Of a DNA stretch of 64,000 bases, positions 43,248-51,979 are shown in pieces; within the stretch, counting starts at the first letter, position 1, and every line of letters begins with the position of its first letter. This stretch comes from Xylophilus rhododendri (GTDB lineage: Bacteria; Pseudomonadota; Gammaproteobacteria; Burkholderiales; Burkholderiaceae_C). The notes beneath the pieces were generated by a model that saw only the letters and a list, made by a program, of their open reading frames with translations, was not told where the DNA came from and did not search any database. The stretch lies in NCBI RefSeq assembly GCF_009906855.1, contig NZ_CP047650.1:1488001-1552000 (forward strand). Direction: 5' to 3'. Both the position numbers and the translations under genes were made by a program.

Positions 43248-43295
43248 GACAATGTCCTGAGTAAATGTAGACAATCGCATAAAAAGCTGTAGACA
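43248..43295. promoter_or_regulatory. Candidate GntR operator region (TGTAGACA direct repeats)
   Basis: Two exact copies of TGTAGACA at 43266-43273 and 43288-43295, 22 bp apart (two helical turns), plus the palindrome GACA-A-TGTC at 43248-43256. They lie in the AT-rich 182-bp gap between the amidohydrolase operon and the divergent GntR gene, where a FadR/FCD-type dimer would bind. Confidence 0.5.
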
Positions 43296-43362
43296 TAGAT
43301 AGAGTCAAACCCGGCAACCGCCCCGACGATGCACAGCCGCTGTGCACCCGCCCTACCCCTTG

Positions 43363-44079
43363 ATGAACATGGCCACCTCCGAACGCACCATCGACGAGCC
43401 CTCGGAAAAAAACCGCGGCGCGCCCAGCGCCACGGACATCTACGAACGCATCTACGCCGCCATCCTGGACAACCGCCTGAAGCCCGGCGCCAAGCTGGCC
43501 GAGGAGCGCCTGGCCGAGATCTTCGAAGTGAGCCGCCCGCGTGTGCGCGAGGTGCTGGCCCGGCTGGCGCGCGAGCAGATCGTGGAGCTGTTCCCGCAGC
43601 GCGGTGCCTATGTGGCCAAGCCCTCCATCGAACGGGCGCGGGATGTGTTCGAGGCCCGCCGGGTGATAGAGCCCGCCGTGGTGCGCCGCCTGGCGCGCAC
43701 CATGACACCCGCCAAGTTGGAGCGCCTGCGCGAGCACACGGTGCTGGAGGACGCGGCCCGCCAGCGCAACGACAAGCGGGCCATCATCCGCCTGGCCGGC
43801 GAGTTCCACATCGTGCTGAGCGAGCTGGCCGGCAATGCCGAGATGGCGCGCGCCATGCGCGAGCTGGCCACGCTGAGCTGCCTGGTGATCTTTCTCTACA
43901 GCCTGCCCACCACCACCTGCTGCCGCAACGACGAACACGCCGAGATCATCGAGGCCATGGGTAAGGGCGACACGGCGCTGGCCGAGCGCCTGATCCTGGC
44001 CCACCTCGACCACATCGAGGAGAGCGTGAAGCTGGAGACCTCCGACGAGATCGTCGATCTGGAGGACGTCTTCAAATAG
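43363..44079 (+). CDS. GntR-family regulator, FCD (FadR) subgroup
   Basis: 238-aa regulator: N-terminal winged HTH (DIYERIYAAILDNRLKPGAKLAEERLAEIFEVSRPRVREVLARL) and an all-helical FCD ligand domain (FEARRVIEPAVVRRLARTM, FHIVLSELAGN with metal His, and HAEIIEAM with metal His). Such proteins usually repress until an organic acid binds. Divergent from the amidohydrolase-ABC operon, which it presumably controls. Start at ATG 43363 (MNMATSE) is chosen; a GTG at 43342 is possible. Confidence 0.92.
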   Translation: MNMATSERTIDEPSEKNRGAPSATDIYERIYAAILDNRLKPGAKLAEERLAEIFEVSRPRVREVLARLAREQIVELFPQRGAYVAKPSIERARDVFEARRVIEPAVVRRLARTMTPAKLERLREHTVLEDAARQRNDKRAIIRLAGEFHIVLSELAGNAEMARAMRELATLSCLVIFLYSLPTTTCCRNDEHAEIIEAMGKGDTALAERLILAHLDHIEESVKLETSDEIVDLEDVFK

Positions 44080-44094
44080 CCCGGCCCCGGCCGC

Positions 44095-44904
44095 TCAGGT
44101 GCCCACACGCAGCGGCGCCGCGATCTTGCGCAGGGCGGCCAGCACACTCAGGGCGGTGATGCGGCCGGTCTTGGGGTTCTCGCTGGGAATGTTCTGGATC
44201 TCCATGGTGAAGGAGGCCGAATCCGCCTCCACCACGATCTGGTGGATGTTGCGCTCGGCATGCGGATCGGCCCACACCTCCAGCACCGTGCGGTCCGGCC
44301 CGATGCCGGCCAGGGACAGCGCCACCGCCACGTTCAGGTTGGCCGCGAAGCCCTTGGCCGCGCCGCGCGGCGAGCCGCGGTAGATGCACATCGGCTCGGT
44401 GATGCCCTCGATGACGATGTTGTTCTCCGCCAGGTAGGGCGCGCCGAGCAGGCCGCGCACCGGCTTCCTGGTCTTCATGGTCACCGAATGGATGGTGCCT
44501 TCGGCGGCGGCGCTCACCGCGTCCAGGCCCAGCAGCGCGCCGGTGGGCACGATGATCTGGCCGCCGTGCTCGCGCGCCAGCTCGATCAGCTCGGGGTGGA
44601 ACAGCAGGGCGCCGGCGCTCAGCACCATCACCGTCTTGCCGGCCTGCAGCATGGGCGCGGCGATCTGCGGCAAGAGGGCCGAGGGGGCGCATTCCACCAC
44701 CAGGTCGCAGTGCTCGACCAGGCGCTCGATCGCGGTGAAGACCGGCTCGCCCTGCAGGCTGATGGAGGCACGGGCCTTGGCCTCGTCGCGCACGCCGATG
44801 GCGGCCAGGGTCAGGCCGGGCAGCGTGCCCTGGTCCAGCGCCGAGGCGAGTTTCTTGCCGACGGCACCGAGGCCTGCGATACCGACGCGGAGGGGGGTCT
44901 TCAC
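44095..44904 (-). CDS. nadX: L-aspartate dehydrogenase
   Basis: NAD(P)-dependent aspartate dehydrogenase of 269 aa, converting L-aspartate to iminoaspartate/oxaloacetate. In some bacteria it feeds NAD synthesis as NadX, in others it degrades aspartate. N-terminal Rossmann motif GIAGLGAVGKKLA (8-20); conserved GALLGLDA; C-terminal DPHAERNIHQIVVEAD with the catalytic His. GTG start with AAGGA nine bases upstream. It follows a LysR gene and a Bug receptor on the same strand, suggesting catabolism of aspartate or an analogue; no nadA or nadC is nearby. Confidence 0.9.
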   Translation of the reverse strand: MKTPLRVGIAGLGAVGKKLASALDQGTLPGLTLAAIGVRDEAKARASISLQGEPVFTAIERLVEHCDLVVECAPSALLPQIAAPMLQAGKTVMVLSAGALLFHPELIELAREHGGQIIVPTGALLGLDAVSAAAEGTIHSVTMKTRKPVRGLLGAPYLAENNIVIEGITEPMCIYRGSPRGAAKGFAANLNVAVALSLAGIGPDRTVLEVWADPHAERNIHQIVVEADSASFTMEIQNIPSENPKTGRITALSVLAALRKIAAPLRVGT

Positions 44905-44980
44905 TTGGGATGTCCTTCTGGTTTTTCGAGTCGGGTGCGATCTTAGGAAGGCCCGGCCCGGGCTGACAAACGAATACGGC

Positions 44981-45970
44981 TCACCGCGCCATTGGTTTGG
45001 CTGATGCATGCGCCACCGGCGGGGCTTCGGCCTGCGCCATCAGCAGCACCCATTTGCGGAACTTGCGCACCGCCGCGTTGTCGACGCGGGACTCGTGGGT
45101 GAGCAGGTAGTACTCGCCGGCGCTGGGCACCTCGGCCTCGAAGGCGATCTCCAGGCCCGGGGCGCGCTCGGCATAGGTTTCGAAGAGCTTGCGCGGCACG
45201 ATGGCGATGCCCTTGCATTCCTGCGCGGCCTGCAGCGCCATGAAGAAATGGCCGTATTCGGCCGAGGCCTTGCGGCTGCGGCTGGCGATGCCCTGGGTGG
45301 CCAGCCAGTCGCGCCAGGCGTTCTGCCGGCTGGCGGTGTGGATCAGGGCGTACTTCAGCAGGTCGGCCGCGGTGTCGATGGCCGCGCCCTGGTCCAGCAG
45401 CTTGCGGGAGATGACGGGCACCAGCACGTCGTCGAACAGGTAGTCGGCCTCGATGCCGTCCCAGCGGTCGGTCATCACCAGGTCGATGCCGGGCAGGCCG
45501 CGGCGGTAGTGGCGGCCGGGCAGCTTGCCCACCCGCAGGGCCACGTCGATGTCGCTGCCGCGCAGGTCGACGGCGGAGATGGAGGTGGCCACGCGCACCT
45601 CGATGTCGGGATAGGCGGAGGAAAACGCGCTCAGGCGCGGCATCAGCCACATGGTGGCCAGGGTCGGCAGGCAGGACACGGTGAGGATGCGGTGGTCGCG
45701 CTGGGCCAGCATCCTGCGGGTGGCGCGCTCGATCTCTTCCAGCGCGTTGAGGCAGGCGGCGTAGTACTGCCGGCCGTCCTCGGTCAGCTCGACCCGCCGC
45801 ACCAGGCGTTCGAACAGGCGCTTGCCCAGCCAGGCCTCCAGGTTGCGGATCTGCAGGCTGACCGCGCCCTGGGTCAGGGCCAGTTCGTCGGCGGCGGCGG
45901 TGAAGGAGCCCAGGCGCGCGGCGGCTTCGAAGGGGCGCAGGGTGGCCAGGGGCGGGAGGGTTCGGCGCAT
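44981..45970 (-). CDS. LysR-family regulator (GcvA-like)
   Basis: 329-aa LysR protein opening MRRTLPPLATLRPFEAAARLGSFTAAADELALTQGAVSLQI, the GcvA-type HTH. It lies between the Bug receptor gene (14 bp upstream) and the aspartate dehydrogenase gene (76 bp downstream), all on one strand, rather than divergently. It may be expressed with the receptor and regulate the cluster. Confidence 0.93.
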   Translation of the reverse strand: MRRTLPPLATLRPFEAAARLGSFTAAADELALTQGAVSLQIRNLEAWLGKRLFERLVRRVELTEDGRQYYAACLNALEEIERATRRMLAQRDHRILTVSCLPTLATMWLMPRLSAFSSAYPDIEVRVATSISAVDLRGSDIDVALRVGKLPGRHYRRGLPGIDLVMTDRWDGIEADYLFDDVLVPVISRKLLDQGAAIDTAADLLKYALIHTASRQNAWRDWLATQGIASRSRKASAEYGHFFMALQAAQECKGIAIVPRKLFETYAERAPGLEIAFEAEVPSAGEYYLLTHESRVDNAAVRKFRKWVLLMAQAEAPPVAHASAKPMAR

Positions 45971-45983
45971 GAAGGGGCTGGAG

Positions 45984-46985
45984 TCAATCCAGCCCGATTT
46001 TCGTCTTCTCGATCACGCCCTTCCACAACAGGTTCTCGGCGGCCACGTACTTCGCCATCTCCGCGGGAGACTTGAGCAGTGGATCCATGCCGCGCGAGGC
46101 CATGCCCTGGGCGATGGCCGGGTCGCGCAATGCGGCGTTGAGCGCCTCGGTCAGGGTGGCCAGCACGGCGGGCGGGGTCCTGGCCGGCGCGAACAAACCG
46201 AACCAGGTGCTGACCTCGAAGTTCTTCACGCCCAGCTCGATGAAGGTGGGCACCGTGGGCAGCAGGGGCGAGCGCTGGGCGCTGGTGATGGCGATCGGCA
46301 CGATCTTGCCGCTGCCGACCTGGGCCAGGGTGGTGGGCAGCGGGTCCATCAGGAAGTCGATCTGGCCGCCCAGCAGGTCGGCCATGGCCGGGCCGCTGCC
46401 CTTGTAGGGCACATGCAGCATGGAGGTGCCCAGCTCCAGGTTGAGGAAGGACATCTGCGTGTGGTGCGAGGTGCCGGGGCCGGCCGAGCCGTAGGTCAGC
46501 TCGCCGGGCCGCTTCTTCAGCTCGGCCAGCACGGCGGCGAAGTCGGGGAACTGCGCCGGGTGGCCGGAGATCATCACGCTGGGCACCGAGGCCAGGCCGC
46601 CGATGGGCGCGAAGTCCCGGGTGGACGAATAGGGCACCGTCTTCATCATGTGCGGCACCACCGCCATGGTGCTGGCCGCCCCCAGCAGCAGGGTGTAGCC
46701 GTCGGGCTCGGCACGCGCCACCGCGGCGGTGCCGATGGTGCCGCTGGCGCCGGGGCGGTTGTCGATGACGAAGCCGATGTTGAGCAAGTCGCCCATCTTC
46801 TTGAGGATGGGCCGCGCCACCGTGTCGTTGATGCCGCCCGGCGGGAAGGGCACCACCACATGGATGGGCTTGGCGGGAAAACGCTCCTGCGCGACGGCGC
46901 CCTGGGGCAGGCCGGCCAGGGCGAGCAGCGCGCCCAGCGCGGCGCAGGCGCTCAGGCCGAATCGGCGGATCTTGGAGACGGGCAT
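45984..46985 (-). CDS. Bug/TctC-family periplasmic solute-binding protein
   Basis: 333-aa periplasmic receptor: signal peptide to AVAQ, FPAKPIHVVVPFPPGGINDTVARP, and DNRPGASGTIGTAAV. The Bug fold often binds acidic amino acids (BugE glutamate, BugD aspartate), and here aspartate dehydrogenase is encoded two genes downstream, so aspartate or a related diacid is a reasonable ligand. That is inference only. Confidence 0.93.
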   Translation of the reverse strand: MPVSKIRRFGLSACAALGALLALAGLPQGAVAQERFPAKPIHVVVPFPPGGINDTVARPILKKMGDLLNIGFVIDNRPGASGTIGTAAVARAEPDGYTLLLGAASTMAVVPHMMKTVPYSSTRDFAPIGGLASVPSVMISGHPAQFPDFAAVLAELKKRPGELTYGSAGPGTSHHTQMSFLNLELGTSMLHVPYKGSGPAMADLLGGQIDFLMDPLPTTLAQVGSGKIVPIAITSAQRSPLLPTVPTFIELGVKNFEVSTWFGLFAPARTPPAVLATLTEALNAALRDPAIAQGMASRGMDPLLKSPAEMAKYVAAENLLWKGVIEKTKIGLD

Positions 46986-47128
46986 GCGGATGTTCCTGTG
47001 GGCTGTCCGGATGGAAAGCGAAGTGGATTCATCCTAGGGATGGGGCAGCCCGACCGGCAAGCGAGCATTTTTCGGACCACGTGCGAGTCCCGCTAATCCG
47101 TGGGGCGCCCCGCCCGCCCTGCCCCGGT

Positions 47129-47890
47129 TCAGGCCACGCGGGCCGGCTGGGTGGCGGCCCACGCCACGGCGTCGTCGCCGGCGGGCAGTGCCAAGGGGCT
47201 GGCCTCGTCGGTGGCGGCGCGCCAGATGGCCTCGGCCACCTGCGCCTCCCGGGTCACCGGGCCGCTGTAGTTCTGGAAGCCGGCCATCACCTGCTGCAGC
47301 ATCGGCGCGTATTCGTCCGGCGCGGCCACCATGGAGCGCGGCATGGCGTTGGCGCCGAATTTCGTCGACTGGGCCATGCCCGGCAGCACCACCCGGGCGC
47401 GCACGCCCAGCGGCGCCAGCTCCAGCGCCAGCACCTCGGTGAAGGCCACCACCGCCGCCTTGCTGGCGGTGTAGACGGCCAGCAGCGGCAGGGCCTTGAG
47501 GGTGACGGTGGAGGCCACGTTCACCACCACGCCGGCGCGGCGCTCGCGCATCTGCGGCAGCACCGCCTGGGTGAGCGCCATCAGGCCGAGCACATTGGTC
47601 TCGAAGACCTCGCGGCAGACGCCGATCGCCTGCGATTCGAAGGCGCCGAGCAAGCCCACGCCCGCGTTGTTGACCAGCACGTCGATGGGCCCGGCGGCCG
47701 CGACGGCGGCGCGGATGCTGGCCTCGTCGGCCACGTCCAGCGGCAGGATGCGCAGATGCTCGGACTGCGGCAGCAGCGCCGCATCGGGCGTGCGCATGGT
47801 GGCGACGACCTTCCAGCCCTGGGCCAGGAAATGGCGGGCGGCTTCCTGGCCGAAGCCCGAGGAGCAGCCGGTGATGAGGACGGTTTTCAT
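47129..47890 (-). CDS. SDR-family oxidoreductase
   Basis: Classical short-chain dehydrogenase of 253 aa. NAD(P) motif TGCSSGFG (8-15), NNAG, catalytic Ser in VNVASTVTL, and YTASK with the active Tyr and Lys. Start at ATG 47890 (MKTVLITG) is standard; frames upstream add an unlikely leader. Divergent from the AraC regulator at 47994, which is the likely controller. Substrate unknown. Confidence 0.92.
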   Translation of the reverse strand: MKTVLITGCSSGFGQEAARHFLAQGWKVVATMRTPDAALLPQSEHLRILPLDVADEASIRAAVAAAGPIDVLVNNAGVGLLGAFESQAIGVCREVFETNVLGLMALTQAVLPQMRERRAGVVVNVASTVTLKALPLLAVYTASKAAVVAFTEVLALELAPLGVRARVVLPGMAQSTKFGANAMPRSMVAAPDEYAPMLQQVMAGFQNYSGPVTREAQVAEAIWRAATDEASPLALPAGDDAVAWAATQPARVA

Positions 47891-47947
47891 GAGAGTCGGT
47901 TCCTGGATAACGAGGTACAAGCCCGCACTCTAGGACGCCACAACCCG

Positions 47948-47962
47948 TCTATCTACAATAGA
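47948..47962. promoter_or_regulatory. Palindrome TCTAT-CTACA-ATAGA with embedded -10-like TACAAT
   Basis: Perfect 5-bp arms in the 103-bp gap between the SDR and AraC genes. TACAAT at 47954-47959 resembles a sigma-70 -10 box for the AraC gene; no clear -35 box. Regulator binding over the -10 would fit autorepression. Confidence 0.35.
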
Positions 47963-47993
47963 AAATCCTTTAATCATTCGAGATCGTCCGGAC

Positions 47994-48890
47994 ATGACCG
48001 ATCCCCTGGCCGACGTGGTCACCCTGCTGCAGCCACGCATGACGTACTCGAAGATCGCGGTGGGCGCCGGCCGCTGGCGGGTGCGCTGCCCCGAGGGCCG
48101 CGACCCGATGTTCTTCGTGATGCTGCACGGCGCAGCGCGGCTGCTGCCGCAGGGGCTGGATCCTGTGACCGTCGAGACCGGCGACTTCGTGCTCATCCCC
48201 AACCGGCTGCCCTTCACCATGAGCAGCCTCGATCCCCTGCCCGAGGACGAGGAATGCGCCGACCCCGTCTGCATGCCCAACGGCGAGATGCGCATCGGCG
48301 AGCTGGAAGGCGAGGCCGAGCACCGCATGCTGATCGGCCACTGCGAGCTGGGCTCGCCCGACACCGCGCTGCTGGTGTCGCTGCTGCCGCGGCTGGTCCA
48401 TGTGCGGGACGAGGCACGGCTGTCGGTGCTGGTGTCGGCGGTGGTGGACGAGGCGCGCAGCCAGCGGCCCGCGCGTGAGGTGGTGCTGGAGCGGCTGCTG
48501 GAGCTGATGCTGATCGAGGCCCTGCGTTCTTCCCGCGACGCCGTGGCCTCGCCCGGCCTGTTGCGCGGCCTGTCCGACGAGCGGCTGGCCCTGGCGCTGC
48601 GCGGCTTCCACCAGGCACCGGGCGACTCCTGGACGGTGGCCCTGCTGGCCCGCATGTCGGCCATGTCGCGCACCACCTTCTTCGAGCGCTTCAGCCGCGC
48701 CGTGGGCGTGCCGCCGATGGAATACGTGCTGGCCTGGCGCATGGCCCTGGCCAAGAAACTGCTGCGGCGCGGCGAGGGGCCGATCGCGGACGTGGCGGCG
48801 CAGGTCGGCTACAGCTCGCCCAGCACCTTCACCGTGGCCTTCACCCGGCATGTGGGTGTGGCGCCTGGGCGGTTCGCGCGTGCGCGGTAG
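47994..48890 (+). CDS. AraC-family regulator with N-terminal cupin
   Basis: 298-aa regulator with an N-terminal cupin_6 sensor domain (VTLLQPRMTYSKIAVGAGRWRV, FVMLHGAARLL) and a C-terminal AraC double HTH (WTVALLARMSAMSRTTFFERFSRAVG and GPIADVAAQVGYSSPSTFTVAFTRHVG). Divergent from the SDR gene, a very common pairing in which the regulator activates the dehydrogenase. Confidence 0.93.
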   Translation: MTDPLADVVTLLQPRMTYSKIAVGAGRWRVRCPEGRDPMFFVMLHGAARLLPQGLDPVTVETGDFVLIPNRLPFTMSSLDPLPEDEECADPVCMPNGEMRIGELEGEAEHRMLIGHCELGSPDTALLVSLLPRLVHVRDEARLSVLVSAVVDEARSQRPAREVVLERLLELMLIEALRSSRDAVASPGLLRGLSDERLALALRGFHQAPGDSWTVALLARMSAMSRTTFFERFSRAVGVPPMEYVLAWRMALAKKLLRRGEGPIADVAAQVGYSSPSTFTVAFTRHVGVAPGRFARAR

Positions 48891-48897
48891 CGGGTCT

Positions 48898-49953
48898 TCA
48901 GGCCGCTATGCGCACCGTGTCGCGCCCGGCCTGCTTGGCCTGCAGCATGGCCAGGTCGGCGCGGTTGAGGGTCTGGGTGATCGCCTCGCCCTCGCGCAGC
49001 GCGGCCACGCCGGCCGAGACGGTCAGCCGCCCGTCCGGCCGGGGTACGCTGGCCAGCAGGTGGCGCAGGCGGTTGGCCAGGGCGTGGGCCTGGGTTTCGT
49101 CCTGGTCGGGCAGCAGCACGCAGAACTCCTCGCCGCCCAGGCGGCCGAACAGGTCGCTGCCGCGCAGGGCCTGCTGCAGCACGTCGGACATGCCGCGCAG
49201 CACCGCGTCGCCGGCGGCATGGCCGTGGCCGTCGTTGAGGCGCTTGAAGTGGTCGATGTCGAGGTAGAGCAGGGTCAGCGGCGCGCCGGTGCTGCGGGCG
49301 ACGTTGGCGGCGTTCTCGGCCTGCTGCAGGAACTCGGCGCGGCTGCGCGCGCCGGTGAGGGTGTCGGTGACCGACAGCTCGGCCAGGCGGCGCTCCTGGT
49401 CGAAGGCGCGGCGGGTGTTGTCCTGGATGCGCGAATGGCTAACGAAGCCGGTGACCACCGCCATGGTGGCGAACAGCAGGGCGAACAGGGTGTCGGTGCG
49501 GCCGGCCGTGTGGTTGAAGACAAAGGGCAGGAAAAAGGCGTAGCAAACCAGCGAGCCGCCGATCCACTGGGCCATGGTGATCCAGAAGAAGCTGGTGGCC
49601 AGCACGACCAGGACCGCGGCCGGCACGAAATACATCAGCGGCTGGTCGGTGCCCAGTGCGCCCAGGTAGCTGTTGAAGGCCACGGTGCCGATGGTCGCCA
49701 TGCAGGCCAGGCCATAGGTGCGCACCGTGGGCGCCCGCACGATGAGGAAGGCGAACAGCGCGGTCAGCGGCAGCAGGGCCACGCGCAGCCAGACGTATTC
49801 GGGCGTGGGCATCAGCAGGCGCACCACCAGGGCGAGCGCGCTGCCCATGGTGGCCGTCACGCCCATCTCGATGGCGGTCAGTTGCAGGCGCCGCAGGGTG
49901 TGGTTGCGGTAGGCGTTCTCGTAGGCGCCCGGGGCGGCGATCCAGCGCTTCAT
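48898..49953 (-). CDS. Membrane-bound diguanylate cyclase (GGDEF)
   Basis: 351-aa protein making cyclic di-GMP. About six N-terminal membrane helices (roughly residues 30-185) form an uncharacterised sensor region; the GGDEF domain follows with [29 protein letters not shown], active site GGEEF (about 272-276) and the inhibitory RxxD site RGSD just before it, so product feedback is expected. The start codon overlaps the stop of the D-Ala-D-Ala ligase gene by ATGA. Confidence 0.92.
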   Translation of the reverse strand: MKRWIAAPGAYENAYRNHTLRRLQLTAIEMGVTATMGSALALVVRLLMPTPEYVWLRVALLPLTALFAFLIVRAPTVRTYGLACMATIGTVAFNSYLGALGTDQPLMYFVPAAVLVVLATSFFWITMAQWIGGSLVCYAFFLPFVFNHTAGRTDTLFALLFATMAVVTGFVSHSRIQDNTRRAFDQERRLAELSVTDTLTGARSRAEFLQQAENAANVARSTGAPLTLLYLDIDHFKRLNDGHGHAAGDAVLRGMSDVLQQALRGSDLFGRLGGEEFCVLLPDQDETQAHALANRLRHLLASVPRPDGRLTVSAGVAALREGEAITQTLNRADLAMLQAKQAGRDTVRIAA

Positions 49954-50987
49954 CGCGGCTCGGGCGTGGCGCGCAGCGCGCCGTCGCGTTGGTGGCGTTC
50001 CAGCGCCAGCTCTATCAGGCGGGTGATCAGCTCGCCATAGGCCAGGCCGGTGGCCTCCCAGAGCTTGGGATACATGCTGACCTGGGTGAAGCCCGGCAGC
50101 GTGTTGACCTCGTTCAACACCGGCTCGCCGTCGGGCTTCAGGAAGAAGTCGACCCGCGCCAGGCCCTGGCATTCCAGGACTTCGTAGGCATCGACGGCGA
50201 GCTGGCGGATCCTGGCGCTGGCCGGCTCGCCGATGGCGGCGGGGATGGCCAGTTCGGCGCCGTCCGCGCGCAAGTACTTGGTGTCGTAGGCGTAGAAGTC
50301 GTCGTGCACGATCACCTCGCCGCAGACGCTGGCGCGCGGATCGTCGTTGCCCAGCACCGCGCATTCGATCTCGCGGCCGACGATGGCGGCTTCCACCAGC
50401 ACCTTGTGGTCGTATTCGAAGGCGGTGGCGAGCGCGGCGGCGAATGCCTCACGGGTATCCACCTTGGCGATGCCCACGGACGAACCCTGGTTGGCCGGCT
50501 TCACGAACATCGGCAGGCCCAGTTCTGCGGCCAGCGCGTCGAAGTCGGCTGCCACGCCGCGGCGCAGGCAGACGAAGGGGGCGACCGCGATGCCGGCGGC
50601 GCGCAGCAGGCGCTTGCTGAAATCCTTGTCCATGGCCAGCGCCGAGGCGAGCACCGGGGAGCCCACGAAAGGCAGGCCGGCCATGCGCAGCAGGCCCTGC
50701 AGGGAGCCGTCCTCGCCCAGCGTGCCGTGGATGAGGGGGAAGACCACATCGACCTGGTCGAGGATGGCGGAGGCGGACTGCGAGGCATCGCAGGCCATGC
50801 GCAGCAGCTCGCTGCTGCTCGTCGGCTGCATGGCCGGCCGGCCGGTATGCCAGCGGCCTCGGGGATCTACATAGACGAGTCTCGGATCGAAACGGCCGGC
50901 ATCCAGCCGCTGCAGCACATGGAACGCCGACTGGACCGACACATCGTGTTCGGCGGACTTTCCCCCAAAGATCAGACCGACACGCAT
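49950..50987 (-). CDS. ddl: D-alanine--D-alanine ligase, stand-alone copy
   Basis: ATP-grasp enzyme of 345 aa joining two D-Ala for peptidoglycan. Residues: [19 protein letters not shown] (Glu13 binding), [29 protein letters not shown], the loop [10 protein letters not shown] with the Tyr typical of D-Ala-D-Ala rather than D-lactate ligases, and [22 protein letters not shown]. It is not in a division/cell-wall cluster, so probably a second ddl (DdlA-type). It overlaps the GGDEF gene by four bases. The ATG at 50987 is chosen over a TTG at 51002. Confidence 0.94.
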   Translation of the reverse strand: MRVGLIFGGKSAEHDVSVQSAFHVLQRLDAGRFDPRLVYVDPRGRWHTGRPAMQPTSSSELLRMACDASQSASAILDQVDVVFPLIHGTLGEDGSLQGLLRMAGLPFVGSPVLASALAMDKDFSKRLLRAAGIAVAPFVCLRRGVAADFDALAAELGLPMFVKPANQGSSVGIAKVDTREAFAAALATAFEYDHKVLVEAAIVGREIECAVLGNDDPRASVCGEVIVHDDFYAYDTKYLRADGAELAIPAAIGEPASARIRQLAVDAYEVLECQGLARVDFFLKPDGEPVLNEVNTLPGFTQVSMYPKLWEATGLAYGELITRLIELALERHQRDGALRATPEPR

Positions 50988-51047
50988 CCTGCTCACTTGC
51001 AAATTCCTTCCCGCCGCGCGGGAACCCGACCGCCGATGGTAGCCGGC

Positions 51048-51917
51048 TCAGGCTTCGGGCATCGCGGCGCGCAGGGCGGTGGCGAGCAGACGCAGGGCGC
51101 CGCCAGGGGCCGAAGCCTCCGGACTGCGGCTGTGCAGCACCACGTCGGCGACCGGCAAGGCGGGCAATCCCAGCGCGGCGCCCACGTCGATCGCGCCCAC
51201 CGGCGCGGCGCGCTGGCCGAGCGCGGCCACCGCCAGCCCGGCGGTGACGGCGGCGCGCAAGGCGGTCACGCCGCCGCCCAGGAAGACCTCGCGGTAGGCG
51301 ATGCCCGCCTGGTCCAGCAGGTCCAGCGCCAGCGCCCGCACGCCGCAGGGCGGCGCCTGGGAGGCCAGGCGCAGCGGCTCGCCGTGCACCGCCTGCCAGT
51401 GCGGCGCGGCATACCAGCGGAAAGGTTCGGAGAAGAGCAGTTCGTTGTCCTGGCGCTTGTCGAGGCGGCGCACGATGACGGCGTCGCACTGGCGTTTGTC
51501 GAAGGCGCGCAGCAGGGGCTCGGAGCCGCCGATGCGCACTTCCAGCTGCAGGCCCGGATCGAAGGAGCCGGCCTGGGCCAGCAGCGCGGGCAGGTCGGTG
51601 CCGGCGAGGTGGTCGGCGATGCCGACGGTGAGGCGGCGTGGTGCGTCCTCGAAACCCCTGAGCGCCTGTTCGTGCGCCGCCAGCAGGCCGCGCGCATGGC
51701 CGAGGAAACGCAGGCCATCCGCCGACAGCCGCACCAGGCGCGGCGTGCGCTCCAGCAGGCGGCGCTGCAGGCGCTCTTCCAGGCGCTTCAATTTCAGGCT
51801 GACGGCCGACTGGGTGCTGCCCAGGGCCTCCGCGGCACGGGTGAAGCTGCGGAAGTCGGCCACCAGCACGAAGGCCTGCACGGCATCCAGATCCATGGGG
51901 CGGACGGCAACAGTCAT
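51048..51917 (-). CDS. LysR-family regulator, divergent from MATE pump
   Basis: 289-aa LysR protein: HTH DLDAVQAFVLVADFRSFTRAAEALGSTQSAVSLKLKRLEERL and effector domain. The ATG at 51917 has GAGGA five bases upstream. Divergent from the MATE efflux gene with about 60 bp between starts, so it likely controls drug-efflux expression. Confidence 0.92.
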   Translation of the reverse strand: MTVAVRPMDLDAVQAFVLVADFRSFTRAAEALGSTQSAVSLKLKRLEERLQRRLLERTPRLVRLSADGLRFLGHARGLLAAHEQALRGFEDAPRRLTVGIADHLAGTDLPALLAQAGSFDPGLQLEVRIGGSEPLLRAFDKRQCDAVIVRRLDKRQDNELLFSEPFRWYAAPHWQAVHGEPLRLASQAPPCGVRALALDLLDQAGIAYREVFLGGGVTALRAAVTAGLAVAALGQRAAPVGAIDVGAALGLPALPVADVVLHSRSPEASAPGGALRLLATALRAAMPEA

Positions 51918-51979
51918 TTCAATCCTCAATCACTGATATGCCCGGCGAGGCATTTACGCAATTATCGATCCTGCCTAGC

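Noticed and set aside
49950-50987. Vancomycin-resistance type D-Ala-D-Lac ligase
   Set aside because: The substrate loop has the Tyr (FYAYDTKY) of D-Ala-D-Ala ligases, and no vanH or vanX neighbour is present.
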